A DNA stretch of 64,000 nt from positions 10,186,763-10,250,762 of the forward strand of contig NC_061063.1 in the NCBI RefSeq assembly GCF_021917145.1, given 5' to 3'. The position numbers and the translations under genes were made by a program. Below, in pieces: positions 45,958-64,000 of the stretch. Below the pieces are notes generated by a model that did not search any database, was not told the origin of the DNA, and worked only from the letters and a program-made list of their open reading frames with translations. The DNA comes from Hypomesus transpacificus. Its lineage: Eukaryota > Chordata > Actinopteri > Osmeriformes > Osmeridae. Numbering within the stretch: the first letter of the stretch is position 1; every line of letters starts with the position of its first letter.

Positions 45958-46138
45958 AACCTGGGGTGGTCTGACTGTCCCTGGGGTGGTCTGACTGTCC
46001 CTGGGTGGGTCTGACTGTCCCTGGGGTGGGTCTGACTGTCCCTGGGGTGGTTCTGACTGTCCCTGGGTGGGTCTGACTGTGCCTGGGTCGGTCTGACTGT
46101 CCCTGGGGTGGTCTGACTGTCCCTGGGTTGGTCTGGGG
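45958..46138. repeat. 20-bp minisatellite in the thrap3 3' flank
   Basis: About nine copies of TGGGGTGGTCTGACTGTCCC, probably in the thrap3 3'UTR. TTTATT at 45526-45531 gives an AATAAA on the thrap3 strand. Confidence 0.9.
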
Positions 46139-46629
46139 TCACAGGTCATGCAACACCACAGAAGTGAGCAGAGTAAAACATCCTGTCTAGTGAAACGTGG
46201 CCATGGAGCAGGAACAACAACGATGGATTCTAAGGCACAAAAGCGTGAGACTCTTACGGGAGATGGAAGCTGTCCTTAAACTGAATATAGTAATCCCCAA
46301 CCAGGCCCCTTGAAGAACAACTCGAAAAACATCAAGTCCAGTATGACTAACAAACTGTCTTTACATTTAAAAAAAACACACCCAGGAACTAAGACTGGTA
46401 ATTAACATAAAAACATCATAAACGTTTTGCTTTTAACTCAATTCAATGAGTCAGTTTGTGTACGACCCATACTGTGAAATCAGCTGCAAAAATGATATGA
46501 CTTATTTCTGTAAATCCTTACTACCCTTGTCTTGTGGGGGACACACAACATTCTGATGCTGGGCCTCCGGCCGACTCTACCAGACAGCCTCTCCTGCCTC
46601 GCCTGCCTCTCCAGACCAAGGCGGAGGAG

Positions 46630-53333
<6,704 letters not shown>

Positions 53334-54523
53334 CTCTGAGATCTCAAGGTTCTCAAGGTTCTGCGAGGAACACGGCTGTGTTGGAGGACACAGGGAGGGC
53401 TGTGTTAGCAGGCTATGTTAGTATCTGTCTGCTAGACAGGCATCGCAGGAGAGACATGAAGACAATCAAATGTGATGACCCGTGGTGCACAATATAATGA
53501 CAATCCTCCACACATTTCTTGGAGCGTATTATTAAACTGTGGATCTCTGCTTCAGAGTGCCAGGCGCTCTGGTGGAAAAAGTCAAAACCTTGGAGCTGAA
53601 ATCAGAAACACATTCATCTACCCACAGATTAGAAACTGGAGGAGACCACGGCTGTTTCATAGGGGTACACTGAATCAACACATGTATGAGATGGATGTTT
53701 GGAAACATGTGTAGGCTAGCATTATCGTGTTGCTAAGTAAGTGGGTAGCTGGTCTTTTGCGTGCATGAGGTGTGTTTTCTGCAGAAATGTGAGAAAGCTG
53801 CATATAGATACTTTAACCCACTGTAGGCTGTAAGTTCAAACTTGGTGTCCATTTCATTCTGACATTTTTTAAAGATTCCAGGCTACTGAGAGAATATTAT
53901 TAGCCTGCGTACAAGTTAGAATTGTGCAAGACACTGACAGTGGACACTAAAGTTGAGTTCTGAGATCAACCACCAGGTTTCTACTTCTTTACTCAAACAG
54001 GAACTTGCTGTAAAACATCTAGGCCTATCACAGGATGACAACACTCTGAACTTGTGACATGTTCTTCAGAATACCAATCAAATGTTATTTTATTTTGACT
54101 CAATGGAAGCCCACATAACGAGTAGAACGAGTAGGCGTGCTGTCTCTGTTGATTCTGCTGATAAAGTTAATAATTAACCACTCATTGCTTGTAGTGAATC
54201 ATCCCTGATGCTCTAGTTGTCAGTCCCAAGGCTGTGCAGAAGCACAGTCCGAAGTGCGTGCTCGCTCTGAATGGTAATTACTGCACATTGCCCCCGTGCA
54301 TTTAGATTTGCATGCCAAGTCGTTTATGTAGCCCAGCTTCCTTACGTCGACGTTAACCGAGCTAGGTAAAGCAGAGCATGAACGTGTCGTCAAACGAAGA
54401 CGCATGCAACCTCTTATTAGGAAAACCACACACTGGCCTAAATGAACAACGGCACTCCATGATAATACTAGTCGCAGGTTCAGTCGCCTGTTTAGTTTCT
54501 CCGTCAAAATAGTGATACAATAG

Positions 54524-54821
54524 ATCACAATGTGATGATCACAATGTGATGATCACAATGTGATGATCACAATGTGATGATCACAATGTGATGATCACAA
54601 TGTGATGATCACAATGTGATGATCACAATGTGATGATCACAATGTGATGATCACAATGTGATGATCACAATGTGATGATCACAATGTGATGATCACAATG
54701 TGATGATCACAATGTGATGATCACAATGTGATGATCACAATGTGATGATCACAATGTGATGATCACAATGTGATGATCACAATGTGATGATCACAATGTG
54801 ATGATCACAATGTGATGATCA
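54524..54821. repeat. 14-bp palindromic satellite, about 21 perfect copies
   Basis: ATCACAATGTGATG repeated without visible variation. ATCACA/TGTGAT and TGATCA are self-complementary, so either strand can fold into serial hairpins. Confidence 0.97.
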
Positions 54822-55396
54822 AAAAGGTCTGATTTTACAGGCTGTTCTGCTACATATAGAACAAGCTGAACCAGATTAAGAGTCAAGACCCACTTTGATA
54901 TCTTGCCTCGTACTGTGTAGGGACTGACTGACATTGGCCAAAACAAGCAGACTAACCTGTCTGAGCGCCATAGTCTGGGCCTGGTTATAACCAGAATGAG
55001 AACCACCTATTCCATTCTATTGACTGCATCGTCTGATACACAGCACATGGTATTACAATTGGCACATGATTATGCTAATAGTAATAAGGAATGTGATAAT
55101 TACATAATAGTTAAGAAAGATATTTTACAAGGAAATTCCATTCCGTAATGTTGTGGAGTCGGAAAGACTGGAAGACTATATAGCTTTACTAGCTAGTTTC
55201 GTTTCCAAGCAAGCAATTTAGCTCTGTTAGTGGCTATCTGGCTAGGTTAGCCTGGCAGGGTTGGATGAGCTTAAGCTTAGCTAGCTACTAGCTAAGTATT
55301 CTACTGCTTTGAGGTACCCTTGCTAGCTGCTAGTTAGCTTTCAACACACTTCCTGGGTTCACATGTCAGGCATATTTCACGGGCATTTTCACTTAC

Positions 55397-55540
55397 CTTT
55401 ACCAGGCACTGGTCTCACGTTGACAACTAACTTCCTGACTGACTGGTTACCGCTTTAGTAAACTACAAGTACTACTGTATTAGCAGCTAACTGAGAAGCT
55501 AAGCTCCTCTGCAAGATGGTTGCTACGGCGAGAAAACCAA
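55397..55540 (-). other. Candidate thrap3 noncoding first exon and promoter
   Basis: A minus-strand donor (AAAG|GTAAGT) at 55396 follows a stretch suited to a 5'UTR exon. CAAGATGG at about 55513, a YY1-type site common at TSSs, lies inside. The right end is a guess. Another donor-like ACAG|GTTAGT near 54957 could mark an alternative exon. Confidence 0.4.
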
Positions 55541-57109
55541 CGGTACTCCTCGACGAAGCAAACTGTCTTCAGTATCTGACCGAATGAAATATAACGTTGG
55601 ATAATGTCTGATATCTAGGCAAACTACCGGTACATATGTAAGATGTAGACATATTTTTTGTTTGTTGATATTGTACCTGTTCACGATATTCACGCTGGCT
55701 AGCTAGGCTACTAAAAAGCGCCTGGCTGAGTCTCGGTTTGGTTGTGCAAGTGTCGCCACTAAGGAGCTTCTGACTACGCAGCAAAGGGAGGTTCACATTT
55801 CCTTCCTGTATTTGCCTGTGTATCTCCTTCGTCGTCAACTTGGTTAAAGATACATACCAAAAATAACATTAGTATATCATTTTTTTTTTTTACGTTTGCT
55901 GGGTTCACAGTAAGCCGACCATTAATTACTAAAGCCTGCTATTGACACAGTTTGTGATAGATGGAGATACGATCCTCATCACTGGAATGCACACTGCGTA
56001 GGCCTACTACAACTTTACCAGGTCATCAGGTCATTCCCTGAGTGAAGTTTCATTTTCTAAGCTTTTAAATAAGATCATAACCACCACTTTGTTGGTCGGC
56101 AGAACAACATAGAACACACCGTTTATTATTTGGTGTTGGACCACGATATGGCTCAACATCTTATCCTCTCATAATTTTAGTTTTGCTAGAAAGCAGTGTA
56201 GTCCTAAGCTTATCCAGGGCTCTCAAGTCTCACGCATTCGCCGTGAGACACGCACTTCAGCCATTTCTCACGCTGACAAATAAGGGATAACTTGTCCCGC
56301 TATTTGAAGGACGTGGTGCATGCATACTGAGATTATAGCTGTCTCGAGTTATACAGAGTAAAAAACAACCAGGAAACACCCCCCCCCCCACCAGCGTCGC
56401 ATGGCACGAGATATCTTCCTCGTTGAGCGTCAAAAAGCTTCCTGTCAGACACGTAGCCAATTGCAATGTAGTGTAGTGTAGCATAGCTACGTAGGCTACT
56501 TCTTATTGCTGTAAATTAAGACCGATCCCTTGTTGTGTTCTACTCTAGAAACACGTCTTGGAAGAGTTGAAGCTGCCATATGACTACCACCCGTCTGCCT
56601 TTACAGAATGAATAAGGCACAATATAATATGTTCTCCAGATGGCAGCCATTACATCCGGCTGAGAGACGACATCCAATACCTTTTGTCTTCCATATTATT
56701 TTAACAAGACAGTCGGTCATCTGTCGCGTCTGTCTCAAATTCACCCCTCTTTGACCTTAATGATACGTTGAGGAACTCAGACTTACATTTGTCCCTGGTC
56801 GTCTAAATGGGTTATACTGCCAGGATACTGTCCTGATTTCATTACATGCAGAGCTGTACAATGCCAAATCTTGCCGTTATCTATTTAGCCTGGACTTAAA
56901 TGTGTGTGTTCCTCTGACAAAAAGCAAAACCAAGCACACCAACAAGCCAATCGCACAGACAAGGCAATGCAAAGAGAGGATCAAACAAACAGAGAGCAGC
57001 CATGTTCAACAACTGTGTACACACCGAAAGGTGTCACGTCAGGACAGGAACATGTTGCTGTTCTGGTTGTAAAGCCCCTCCAGCCTTCAAGAGGCTTCCT
57101 GAGACAACC

Positions 57110-57373
57110 TCTCTCTTCAGTCCAAACACAGGACTCCTCAGATAACCTCTCTTCAGTCCAAACACAGGACTCCTCAGATAACCTCTCTTCAGTCCAAACA
57201 CAGGACTCCTCAGATAACTTCTCTTCAGTCCAAACACAGGTCTCCTCAGACAGCCTCTCTTCAGTCCAAACACAGGTCTTCTCCGCTCAGGGAGCAGGAG
57301 GGGGCAGGAGGGAGCAGGAGGGGGTAGGAGGGAGCAGGAGGGGGCAGGAGGGAGCAGGAGGGAGCAGGAGGGA
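57110..57373. repeat. Two small arrays
   Basis: 34-bp unit CTCTTCAGTCCAAACACAGG plus ACTCCTCAGATAAC, five copies, followed by GGGAGCAGGAGG units. Confidence 0.92.
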
Positions 57374-57479
57374 GCTACTCTAAGTAAGCCTGGCAGCAGC
57401 TGCGAAGGTGATGTTGATTCTTCCTGGTCACATAGTGTGTCTTGATGTCATCATCAAGCTTCCGAGCGGTAAACGGGAC

Positions 57480-58020
57480 TGCACCCAACTACATCTAGTC
57501 TCTCCTCCAGCCTTACACCCCCACCCGCCACCTACGGTCTTCTTCTGACAACCGTCTGGTGGTCCCACCTCTCAAGAGCGCCCGCTCCCAACCCAAGCTC
57601 TTCTCCTGTCTGGCCCCCCAATGGTGGAATCAACTCCCCACCTCCATCAGAGACACTGACTGTCGCCCTACCTTCAAAAAAATATATTAGTGTCCTCCAG
57701 GAACACAATGAGTCTGATTGAGGGACTTGTTACTGTTGTTAGTTGTATCTGATTTAACTTCTTGTACTCGCTCTGAATTATATTATTGTTGCTTGCTTTT
57801 CTACAGGTACACTTTTGCACTTTTTGAGGTTCATGTTGTTTAATTGTAACTTGTTTAACTACATGCTCTTAGGGTTCTTCCGATTGGCACTTATTTGCTT
57901 TTCACAATGTATGCTTCATGTTTTGCCTACCCGCAATGTTTTGGGGGTCCTATGCACTTTTGTAAAGCTCTCTCTTGGAAGTCGATTTGGATAAAATCGT
58001 CTGCTAAATGAATGAATGTA
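57480..58020 (+). mobile_element. L2-like LINE 3' end fragment
   Basis: The plus strand reads the decayed C-terminus of a LINE reverse-transcriptase frame (RLVVPPLKSARSQPKLFSCL, PQWWNQLP, CRPTFKK), then a 3'UTR ending GGATAAAATCGTCTGCTAAA. It is broken by stops and 5'-truncated, hence inactive. Confidence 0.75.
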
Positions 58021-59957
58021 AATCATGATTTTGTTCTCAGTAAAGGTATCTGCATGAACCAAATATCTACATCTTACCTTCAGCATGTCCCTGAGAACTA
58101 TTGTATGTACAACAATCTGAGAGGCTATTTCCTCCTGTGTTGAATTTACAAAGACAGTTGCATATATTCCTACTTTCAATCTGCTCAAACTGTCTTTGAG
58201 AAACATGTAATAATTATAACATTACAAAGTCAAACTACTACAGCAGATTCATCTAGGATTCAAATTGTTACAGAAATGATGCATTATGTTGAAAATAATG
58301 AAAGATTGTACCTCAAGACTTGTAGCTGAAAGTGTGAGAGAGCAGGAAGCGCTCTGAACTGTGATATCACATGCTTCCTGGTTTATAAAATGCTTCCTGG
58401 TTTTATAGCTGTTTTGTGGTGGGTGAAAAAACACAAGGTCTTGCTGGAGTAGGCTGTACAGAGCAGTCACAAAGAGGATGATCATAAGTACATAATAAGA
58501 TTAGTACCAAAGAAAGCTTCAAAAGGGAATGATTAATTATGTGTGTTTACTGTTAATGTTTTGTTCATGAGATTATGATGGAGATCAAGTGGCCCCTGGC
58601 CCAGGTTGGGAAGCAGGGTATTAGAAGGTGTGAACTGTGTGCATGTTTTCATAGGCAAAACACATCCTCATGCAAATACAGTGACCTGCCAGGAACGAGG
58701 ATAAAATCTAAACTGCTGTAGGCAAAAGAGGGAAGGATGACGAGTCATTCATCACTAACTGAAACTTCAACAGAACTGTGGACAGTTAGAGGTTGTGTAA
58801 CTTTGAAGGGTCAGACTAGGATTAGTCAAGGCTCTTTGGCAGGGTACCCAAAGCAACAGTAAAACAAATACGAGCTCCTCTCCCAGCTAGCAGGTGTTGG
58901 TGTTCTGACTTCTGGTTCAGAGTGTGGTGGTGTCACCATGGTGACTACACTGCCATCACCGAGGGAACGTCAACATTCTGCCCCCGATAGTGACCGATAG
59001 TGTAACCTAGTGTACCCTAACCGATATCACCTGTCATCGTAATATTTTATACTTGAATGAGCAGCTGGCAATCTGTTTGACACATCAAGAATAATATAAG
59101 AAAACCAGATAACAGGTATCCATGGGTGGTGCATCACCTTTCAGCTAAATGACTCTGGTGCTTAAAGGGACGTCAGGAAAATAACTTGTTCTTGGTTTTG
59201 TTCGAGCACACATAAAAAGACAACCTACTGTATCTGCCGACATGATTAAAAGAAAACAACTTCAAGGTTAAGTCAGAATGATACAAATGAACACTAAGTT
59301 CTTCTTTTATTAATGAAATTAAGCAACTCGCAGCTAACGAGTGTTTCCTCAAACGATCAAATCCTGCTTGACTAACAGAAAAGCAGACATCTCTTTCATA
59401 AAGCTTTAATCCACAGAGCCAAGATCATACACATTTACATACAGTATTTGTGGCCTATCCTTACAATGTTTCACACATTAAATAAGCTCAATGATTCAAG
59501 ACAAAAAGAAACAACACACACTTTGTTCAATTTAAGATAACAATAGTAATATTATAACGTCAACAATAATGATAATAACAACCATGATCTAATACTGTGT
59601 ATTTTCAGGCCTTGTATTGTCAGTCATTTAAGGTGCACCAAAATCTGCATGTGACATTTGAACAAATCTTGGACTGTAAGAGGCAGTGAAGGAGAATGAA
59701 AATGTTTACATTAGTTAGCAAATTTTTTGTTCATTTTGTAATGAGTTTAGTTTTCTTTCTGTTTTCCCTCCTCCTGGTGTGTGTGGATGTTTGTCCCCTC
59801 CTCCTCCTGGTGTGTGTGGATGTGTGTCCCCTCCTCCTCGTGTGTGTGGTGTGGATGTTTGTGTGTTTGTTTGGCACACGTCCTCCTGAGCAGCTGCTGC
59901 TCTCTAGTCACAGGGTCAGGGTTAGGGTCCACCAGGGTCGCCCTACAGCATGGGCAC

Positions 59958-62900
59958 TCACAGGACCTCTGTGGCCACACAAACAAAACAAAGGAAAGGG
60001 GAGAGAGAAAGAACAAGGGCATGATCAGCATTGGTTTATCGAGAATAAACATTTGAGAAGATAAACTTCAAATGTGTAATCATATACATGTTTTTCAACA
60101 CTAAAACAACCATTTTTAGGTAACCTTAAACCTAAAAAGTCAGTCAGACTATTCTACCACAAATCCATGATCTAAACACTATCATGTGTTTATTCTTTAA
60201 TGTGAAGCTGTGGGCATGGTTACCTGCAACATGCTGAGGCTTCATGGGGCTGGTCTTCCTCAGGAAGGGCTCCTCTCCCTCCAGAGCCAGGATTGGGTCA
60301 CTCTGCTGGTCATCTGACCCCAACGTGCTCTTCCCACTGTGATTGGACAGCTGAATGATCTCCTCAAAGTCAGCTGCTTCTCCATTGGATGACAGGCCGT
60401 TCTGTTGTTTGATAGGTTGAACACCATTCAGCACAGAGCCAGACCCTCCTTGTGATTGGTTCATGTCTGCTGGACTGCTATCCAATAACTCTGAAGGGCT
60501 CTGCAGGCTTCCTGGTGCTGGAACAGATCACAGGTGAAAAGATGATTCCATTCCCTTTTCTTTATCATTTATGAAGACAAAACTACAGTAGTCTAGTGTT
60601 CAGGAAATGAAGTTTGTTACTGTACCTTGATTGATCTCTGTGTCTGAACTGTTGTCCTTGCCATTGAGCTGAGATGACGACTTTGTGTCCTTCTGAAAGA
60701 TAAAGAACAACATATCGTTATTCAACGGTACAAAATGGAGATGGTTCTCCATGGATCAAAAGGTTTCTTGCCTTTTCTCCTGCGTCGCTCTTGCGAGTCC
60801 TCTTCATGATCTCATCCAGGCGCTGTAGGTGAGGGAGGAGGGCAGTTACGGACTGAGGTGCTTTCAATGAATAAAGTATTAACAAGATTATTTTATGAAC
60901 AAACAAGAAAAATGTGGATATTCTTTTCCCTCCTTCTTCCTCTCCTCCCTCTGTCCTCCCTCTCCTCTCCTTCCTTTCCTCCCTCTGTCCTCCCCCTCTC
61001 CCTCTCCTCCCTCTGTCCTCCCCCTCCTCTGTCCTCCCCTTCCTCTCCTCCCTCTGTCTTCCCCCCCTCCCCCTCTTCCTCTCCTTCCTCTGTCCTCCCC
61101 CTCCTCACCTTCTTCCTCTCCAGGCGTTCCTGTTCTTCTCTCTGGAAGTGCTTCTCTCTCTCCAGACGCTGCCGTTCTGCCTCCTGGCGAGCCTTCCCCT
61201 CTGCCTCGTCTCTCTGGAGGACACAGGGAAACACTGTCTGTAGGGCTTCAAAACACTGAGCAGTTAGAAACATTTTTGCCACGTACAAGATAGTGAAGAC
61301 AGGTAAGTGAGGGAATCATAGTCCCACTGTACAAGTCAACACCTTAGTGCAGCATGGTCAGTTCTCAATCTCACCACACAGGGGCAGCACATGGTCTGGG
61401 TTTTAGTTATTGGTCTTAACTGGTATCTCTCATCTCTTGACTGTCTGTCATCACTTCCTGGTTGGGACAGGTGTTGCCAGGTGTTGCTCCCTCACCTGTT
61501 TCTGCAGCCTGTCGTTCTCCTCCTGCAGCTGCTGAGCCTGGTCCCTGGCTCTCTGCTCCTCCACCATCACCCGCGCCTCCTCCTCCCTGCGCCTCCTCTC
61601 CTCTGCCTCGCGAGCCTTGCCCTCCTCGCGCAGGGCCCTGCACACGGAGCACACACACTGTCACCCCCGCTGAGCCGCTCGCACACCCACAGGAGGTCAG
61701 GACGCGTGGGCTCACATGTTTACAACAAACAATCAACACTGGGTTCATGTCGAGGAGACTTTTCCAACAAATGTACCGGGGGGTTCTGAACCTGCAACCT
61801 CTTGATTTGCAGGCCCAACATATGTGTCGCTCTGTGGTTAGAGCATTGGACTGCAGACCGAGAGGTCCCAGGTTCAAATCTCCCTCTGTGTTAACCGTGT
61901 GGGGGGCAGCTGACCTGTTTCTCAGTTCTTGCTCCTGGCGTTCCTGCTCCTCTCTCTCCCTCTGCTCCCGGGCAACACGACGCTTCTCTGCCAGCGCACG
62001 AGCCGCCTCCTCCGGGTCGTTGGTACCAGCAGAGGGCCTGGAGGGCTGGGCAGGTGCAGGGGCAGAGGGCTTGGAGGGCTGGGCAGGGGCAGAGGGCTTG
62101 GAGGGCTGGGCAGGTGCAGGGGCAGAGGGCTTGGAGGGCTGGGCAGGGGCAGGGGCAGAGGGCTTGGAGGACTGGGCAGGTGCAGGGGCAGAGGGCTTGG
62201 AGGGCTGGGCAGGGGCAGGGGCAGAGGGCTTGGAGGACTGGGCAGGGGCTGAGGGCCTGAAGGAAGGTGCAGGTGTAGGGGAAGGGGTCTTGGAGGGCTG
62301 GGCAGGTGCAGGGGCAGAGGGCTTGGAGGGCTCGGCAGGTGCAGGGGCAGAGGGCTTGGAGGGCTGGGCAGGGGCAGGTGAAGGGGCAGGTAGTTCAACT
62401 GGAACTGCTGTAACCACAGGTGTAAGGGGGCTAGCTGGGGCAGTCGAGGCAGCCGGCTCTGGGGAGGAGGGGCTAACTGTGACTGGGACAGTCAGGGACG
62501 GGGGGGTGGGTGGGGCAGAGACCAAGACGGCAGGAACAGCACTGGAGCCTGCTGGGAACAAGAGAGTTCAGTTTCAGGGAGACACATGAAGCGCTGCTCT
62601 GCTCTGCTGCTCTAACCAGCGCCTCAGTACAGCCTTTAAGCTCTCCTGAGTGACCAGCAAGAGATGACAACTACAGGACCGCTAGACTTTGGGATCAGAG
62701 TAACAATCTGGAAGGATTGATCCAGTCATGTACAGAGCTTTGTCTGTCTGTGATATTTACATTTGGTAAAAAAAACTACACGACTGGACATAAGCCAATC
62801 CCTTCGACTTCTTGAGGGCTTGGATACGGTTACCATGGTAAACACACATACTTTTTGTGTCTCCGGGGCTGTCGAGGAGACGTGGCTTTCTGTTTGTTTC

Positions 62901-64000
62901 CACAGGAACGGTGGTGACGGTCTGTGCCGGTATCCTGGCGGGGGTAGAGGCGCGTTTGGGGCGGGTCTTGGTGCCTGTGGAGGGGGTCCTGGGGGCCACA
63001 GGGGGGCAGGGAGACAGGGGCCTGCTTTTGGGGGCCCCAGGGGATGGGGGTCTTTTCTTGGGTTTAGGAACACTGAGCCAGACATGAGAGAAAACAAGAG
63101 AGAGAGAGAGACATAGACAGAGACAGAGAGAGAGGGGGAGAGTTGTGGAGGATGAGAAAGAAATGTTGTGCAGTGAGCCTGTTAGAACTCTGCACTTCGG
63201 ATCCTTCATCGTCTGATGTACTGTTTGTCTGGGGCTGTGGTGCAGGGTGTGGTGCAGGGTGTGGTGCAGGGTGGTGCAGGGTGGTGCAGGGTGTGGTGCA
63301 GGGTGTGGTGCAGGGTGGTGCAGGGTGTGGTGCAGGGTGGTGCAGGGTGGTGCAGGGTGGTGCAGGGTGGTGCAGGGTGTGGTGCAGGGTGGTGCAGGGT
63401 GGTGCAGGGTGGTTCAGGGTGGTGCAGGGTGTGGTGCAGGGTGGTGCAGGGTGGTGCAGGGTGGTGCAGGGTGGTGCAGGGTGTGGTGCAGGGTGGTGCA
63501 GGGTGGTGCAGGGTGGTTCAGGGTGGTGCAGGGTGTGGTGCAGGGTGGTGCAGGGTGGTGCAGGGTGGTGCAGGGTGTGGTGCAGGGTGTGGTGCAGGGT
63601 GGTGCAGGGTGTGGTTCAGGGTGGTGCAGGGTGGTGCAGGGTGGTGCAGGGTGGTGCAGGGTGGTTCAGGGTGGTTCAGGGTACCTGGCCTCTGGCCTGG
63701 ATCTGGAGGAAGAGGGTGGCTTCTGCTTTGGCACCTTCTCCTTGGAGAGAGCGTTCTTCTCTTTCTCATTCTCCCTTTCCTTGTCTTTCTTCTCCTTGTT
63801 CTTCTTCTCCAGCTATGAGAACAAAAACACCAGAGCATGACAAACAGGAAACTGAGGAAGGAGAGAGAAGGAAGGCACGATCATTTGAGTTTGTGGCGTG
63901 AGCTCTGTTAGCCTACTGGAGTAGAGTTGCGACGGCGAGGGCGCTGGGTGATGTCGGGCGTGCTGGCAGAGACCCTCCAGCGATCGGGGGGGGCGTGGCG
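59958..64000 (-). CDS. map7d1: MAP7 domain-containing protein 1, 3' part
   Basis: Partial; the 5' end lies beyond the right edge. Exons from 5' to 3': 64000-63917, 63812-63685, 63072-62852, 62551-61915 (or from 62548), 61637-61496, 61213-61109, 60822-60772, 60692-60626, 60517-60224, 59968-59958 (stop TGA). All phases agree. Visible parts: DRWRVSASTPDITQRPRRR, a KEKKDKEREN-type basic stretch, a Pro/Ser-rich linker with tandem AP repeats, then the MAP7 (ensconsin) domain: EEAARALAEKRRVAREQRE, EEERRRREEEARVM, REKHFQREEQERLERKK and EIMKRTRKSD. The last residues read KPQHVAEVL, typical of the family. MAP7 proteins bind microtubules and recruit kinesin-1. The intron after 60772 uses a GC donor. MAP7D1 rather than MAP7/MAP7D2 is inferred mainly from the neighbour thrap3. 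Confidence 0.92.
60940..61108. repeat. CT-rich tract at map7d1 splice donor
   Basis: CCTCTCCTCCCTCTGTCCTC units abut the donor of exon 61213-61109. Confidence 0.9.
61825..61893 (+). mobile_element. tRNA-derived SINE head in map7d1 intron
   Basis: TCTGTGGTTAGAGCATTGGA and B box GGTTCAAATCT form a tRNA-like head. A second inverted tRNA-like scrap (GAACCTGCAACCTCTTGATT) lies just before it. It is antisense to map7d1 and ends about 22 bp from exon 62551-61915. Confidence 0.6.
62039..62390 (-). repeat. Coding AP-rich minisatellite in map7d1
   Basis: About ten units of mainly 33 bp (SKPSAPAPAQP) with 27-bp and diverged variants, in frame within exon 62551-61915. It lengthens the disordered linker before the MAP7 domain. 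Confidence 0.9.
63233..63683. repeat. 11/13-bp minisatellite at map7d1 splice donor
   Basis: About 38 units of GTGCAGGGTG(TG)G with GTTCAGG variants, running right up to the donor of exon 63812-63685. Confidence 0.95.

Larger units (their letters stand above)
55541..59957. other. thrap3-map7d1 interval and map7d1 3'UTR
   Basis: No gene seen. It holds the two arrays at 57110-57373 and the L2-like fragment at 57480-58020. The map7d1 3'UTR likely runs from 59957 leftward, with TTTATT at 59306-59311 as a possible AATAAA on its strand. A CTCCTCCTGGTGTGTGTGGA repeat sits at 59765-59850. Confidence 0.55.

Noticed and set aside
63143..63901. Cys/Gly/Val repeat frame at the right end
   Set aside because: Minisatellite translation in a map7d1 intron.

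Overview
The window is vertebrate nuclear DNA, almost certainly from a teleost fish. It carries nine protein-coding genes with vertebrate orthologues, GT-AG introns, tRNA-derived SINEs ending in a 'tctgctaaatga'-type LINE-like tail, hAT elements and an L2-like LINE remnant. The SINE head resembles those I associate with salmon, pike and smelt relatives, but that placement is weak. All gene models were built by hand from splice sites, reading phase and remembered family features; no database search was run.

Layout: (1) 1-13.8 kb, nedd9 (Cas-family adaptor, +), lacking only its first short coding exon. (2) 18.6-20.3 kb, smim13 (-), tail-to-tail with nedd9 as in mammals. (3) 22.3-27.0 kb, zc3h12a/Regnase-1 (-). 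(4) 29.7-31.9 kb, a secreted PI-PLC-X-domain protein with a very long Pro/Glu/Gln tail (-). (5) 33.1-36.5 kb, oscp1 (+). (6) 37.5-37.9 kb, lsm10 (+). (7) 41.2-42.1 kb, eva1b (+). (8) 46.6-53.3 kb, thrap3 (-). (9) 60.0-64.0 kb, the 3' part of map7d1 (-), running off the right edge. zc3h12a to map7d1 follows the order of human 1p34.3 with several genes missing; nedd9-smim13 corresponds to human 6p24. The block boundary lies between smim13 and zc3h12a.

The most striking property is tandem-repeat load. More than 30 different mini- and microsatellites cover about 11 kb (about 17%, adding the intervals listed here). They sit in nearly every long intron, often directly beside splice sites, and also inside coding exons. 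Three coding cases stand out: seven identical 48-bp copies that multiply YDVP phosphotyrosine motifs in nedd9; an Ala/Pro/Lys/Ser linker array in map7d1; and about 370 residues of PEPQPEP-type tail in the PI-PLC gene. In zc3h12a the last codons and stop have themselves been amplified into a 3'UTR minisatellite, and a 123-bp inverted copy of the exon 3 acceptor region lies in a later intron of the same gene.

The genes are not an operon or one pathway. They cover adhesion signalling (nedd9), mRNA decay in inflammation (zc3h12a), histone pre-mRNA processing (lsm10), mRNA splicing and transcription (thrap3), microtubules (map7d1), membrane proteins (smim13, eva1b) and oscp1. No CRISPR, rRNA or intact tRNA gene was seen.
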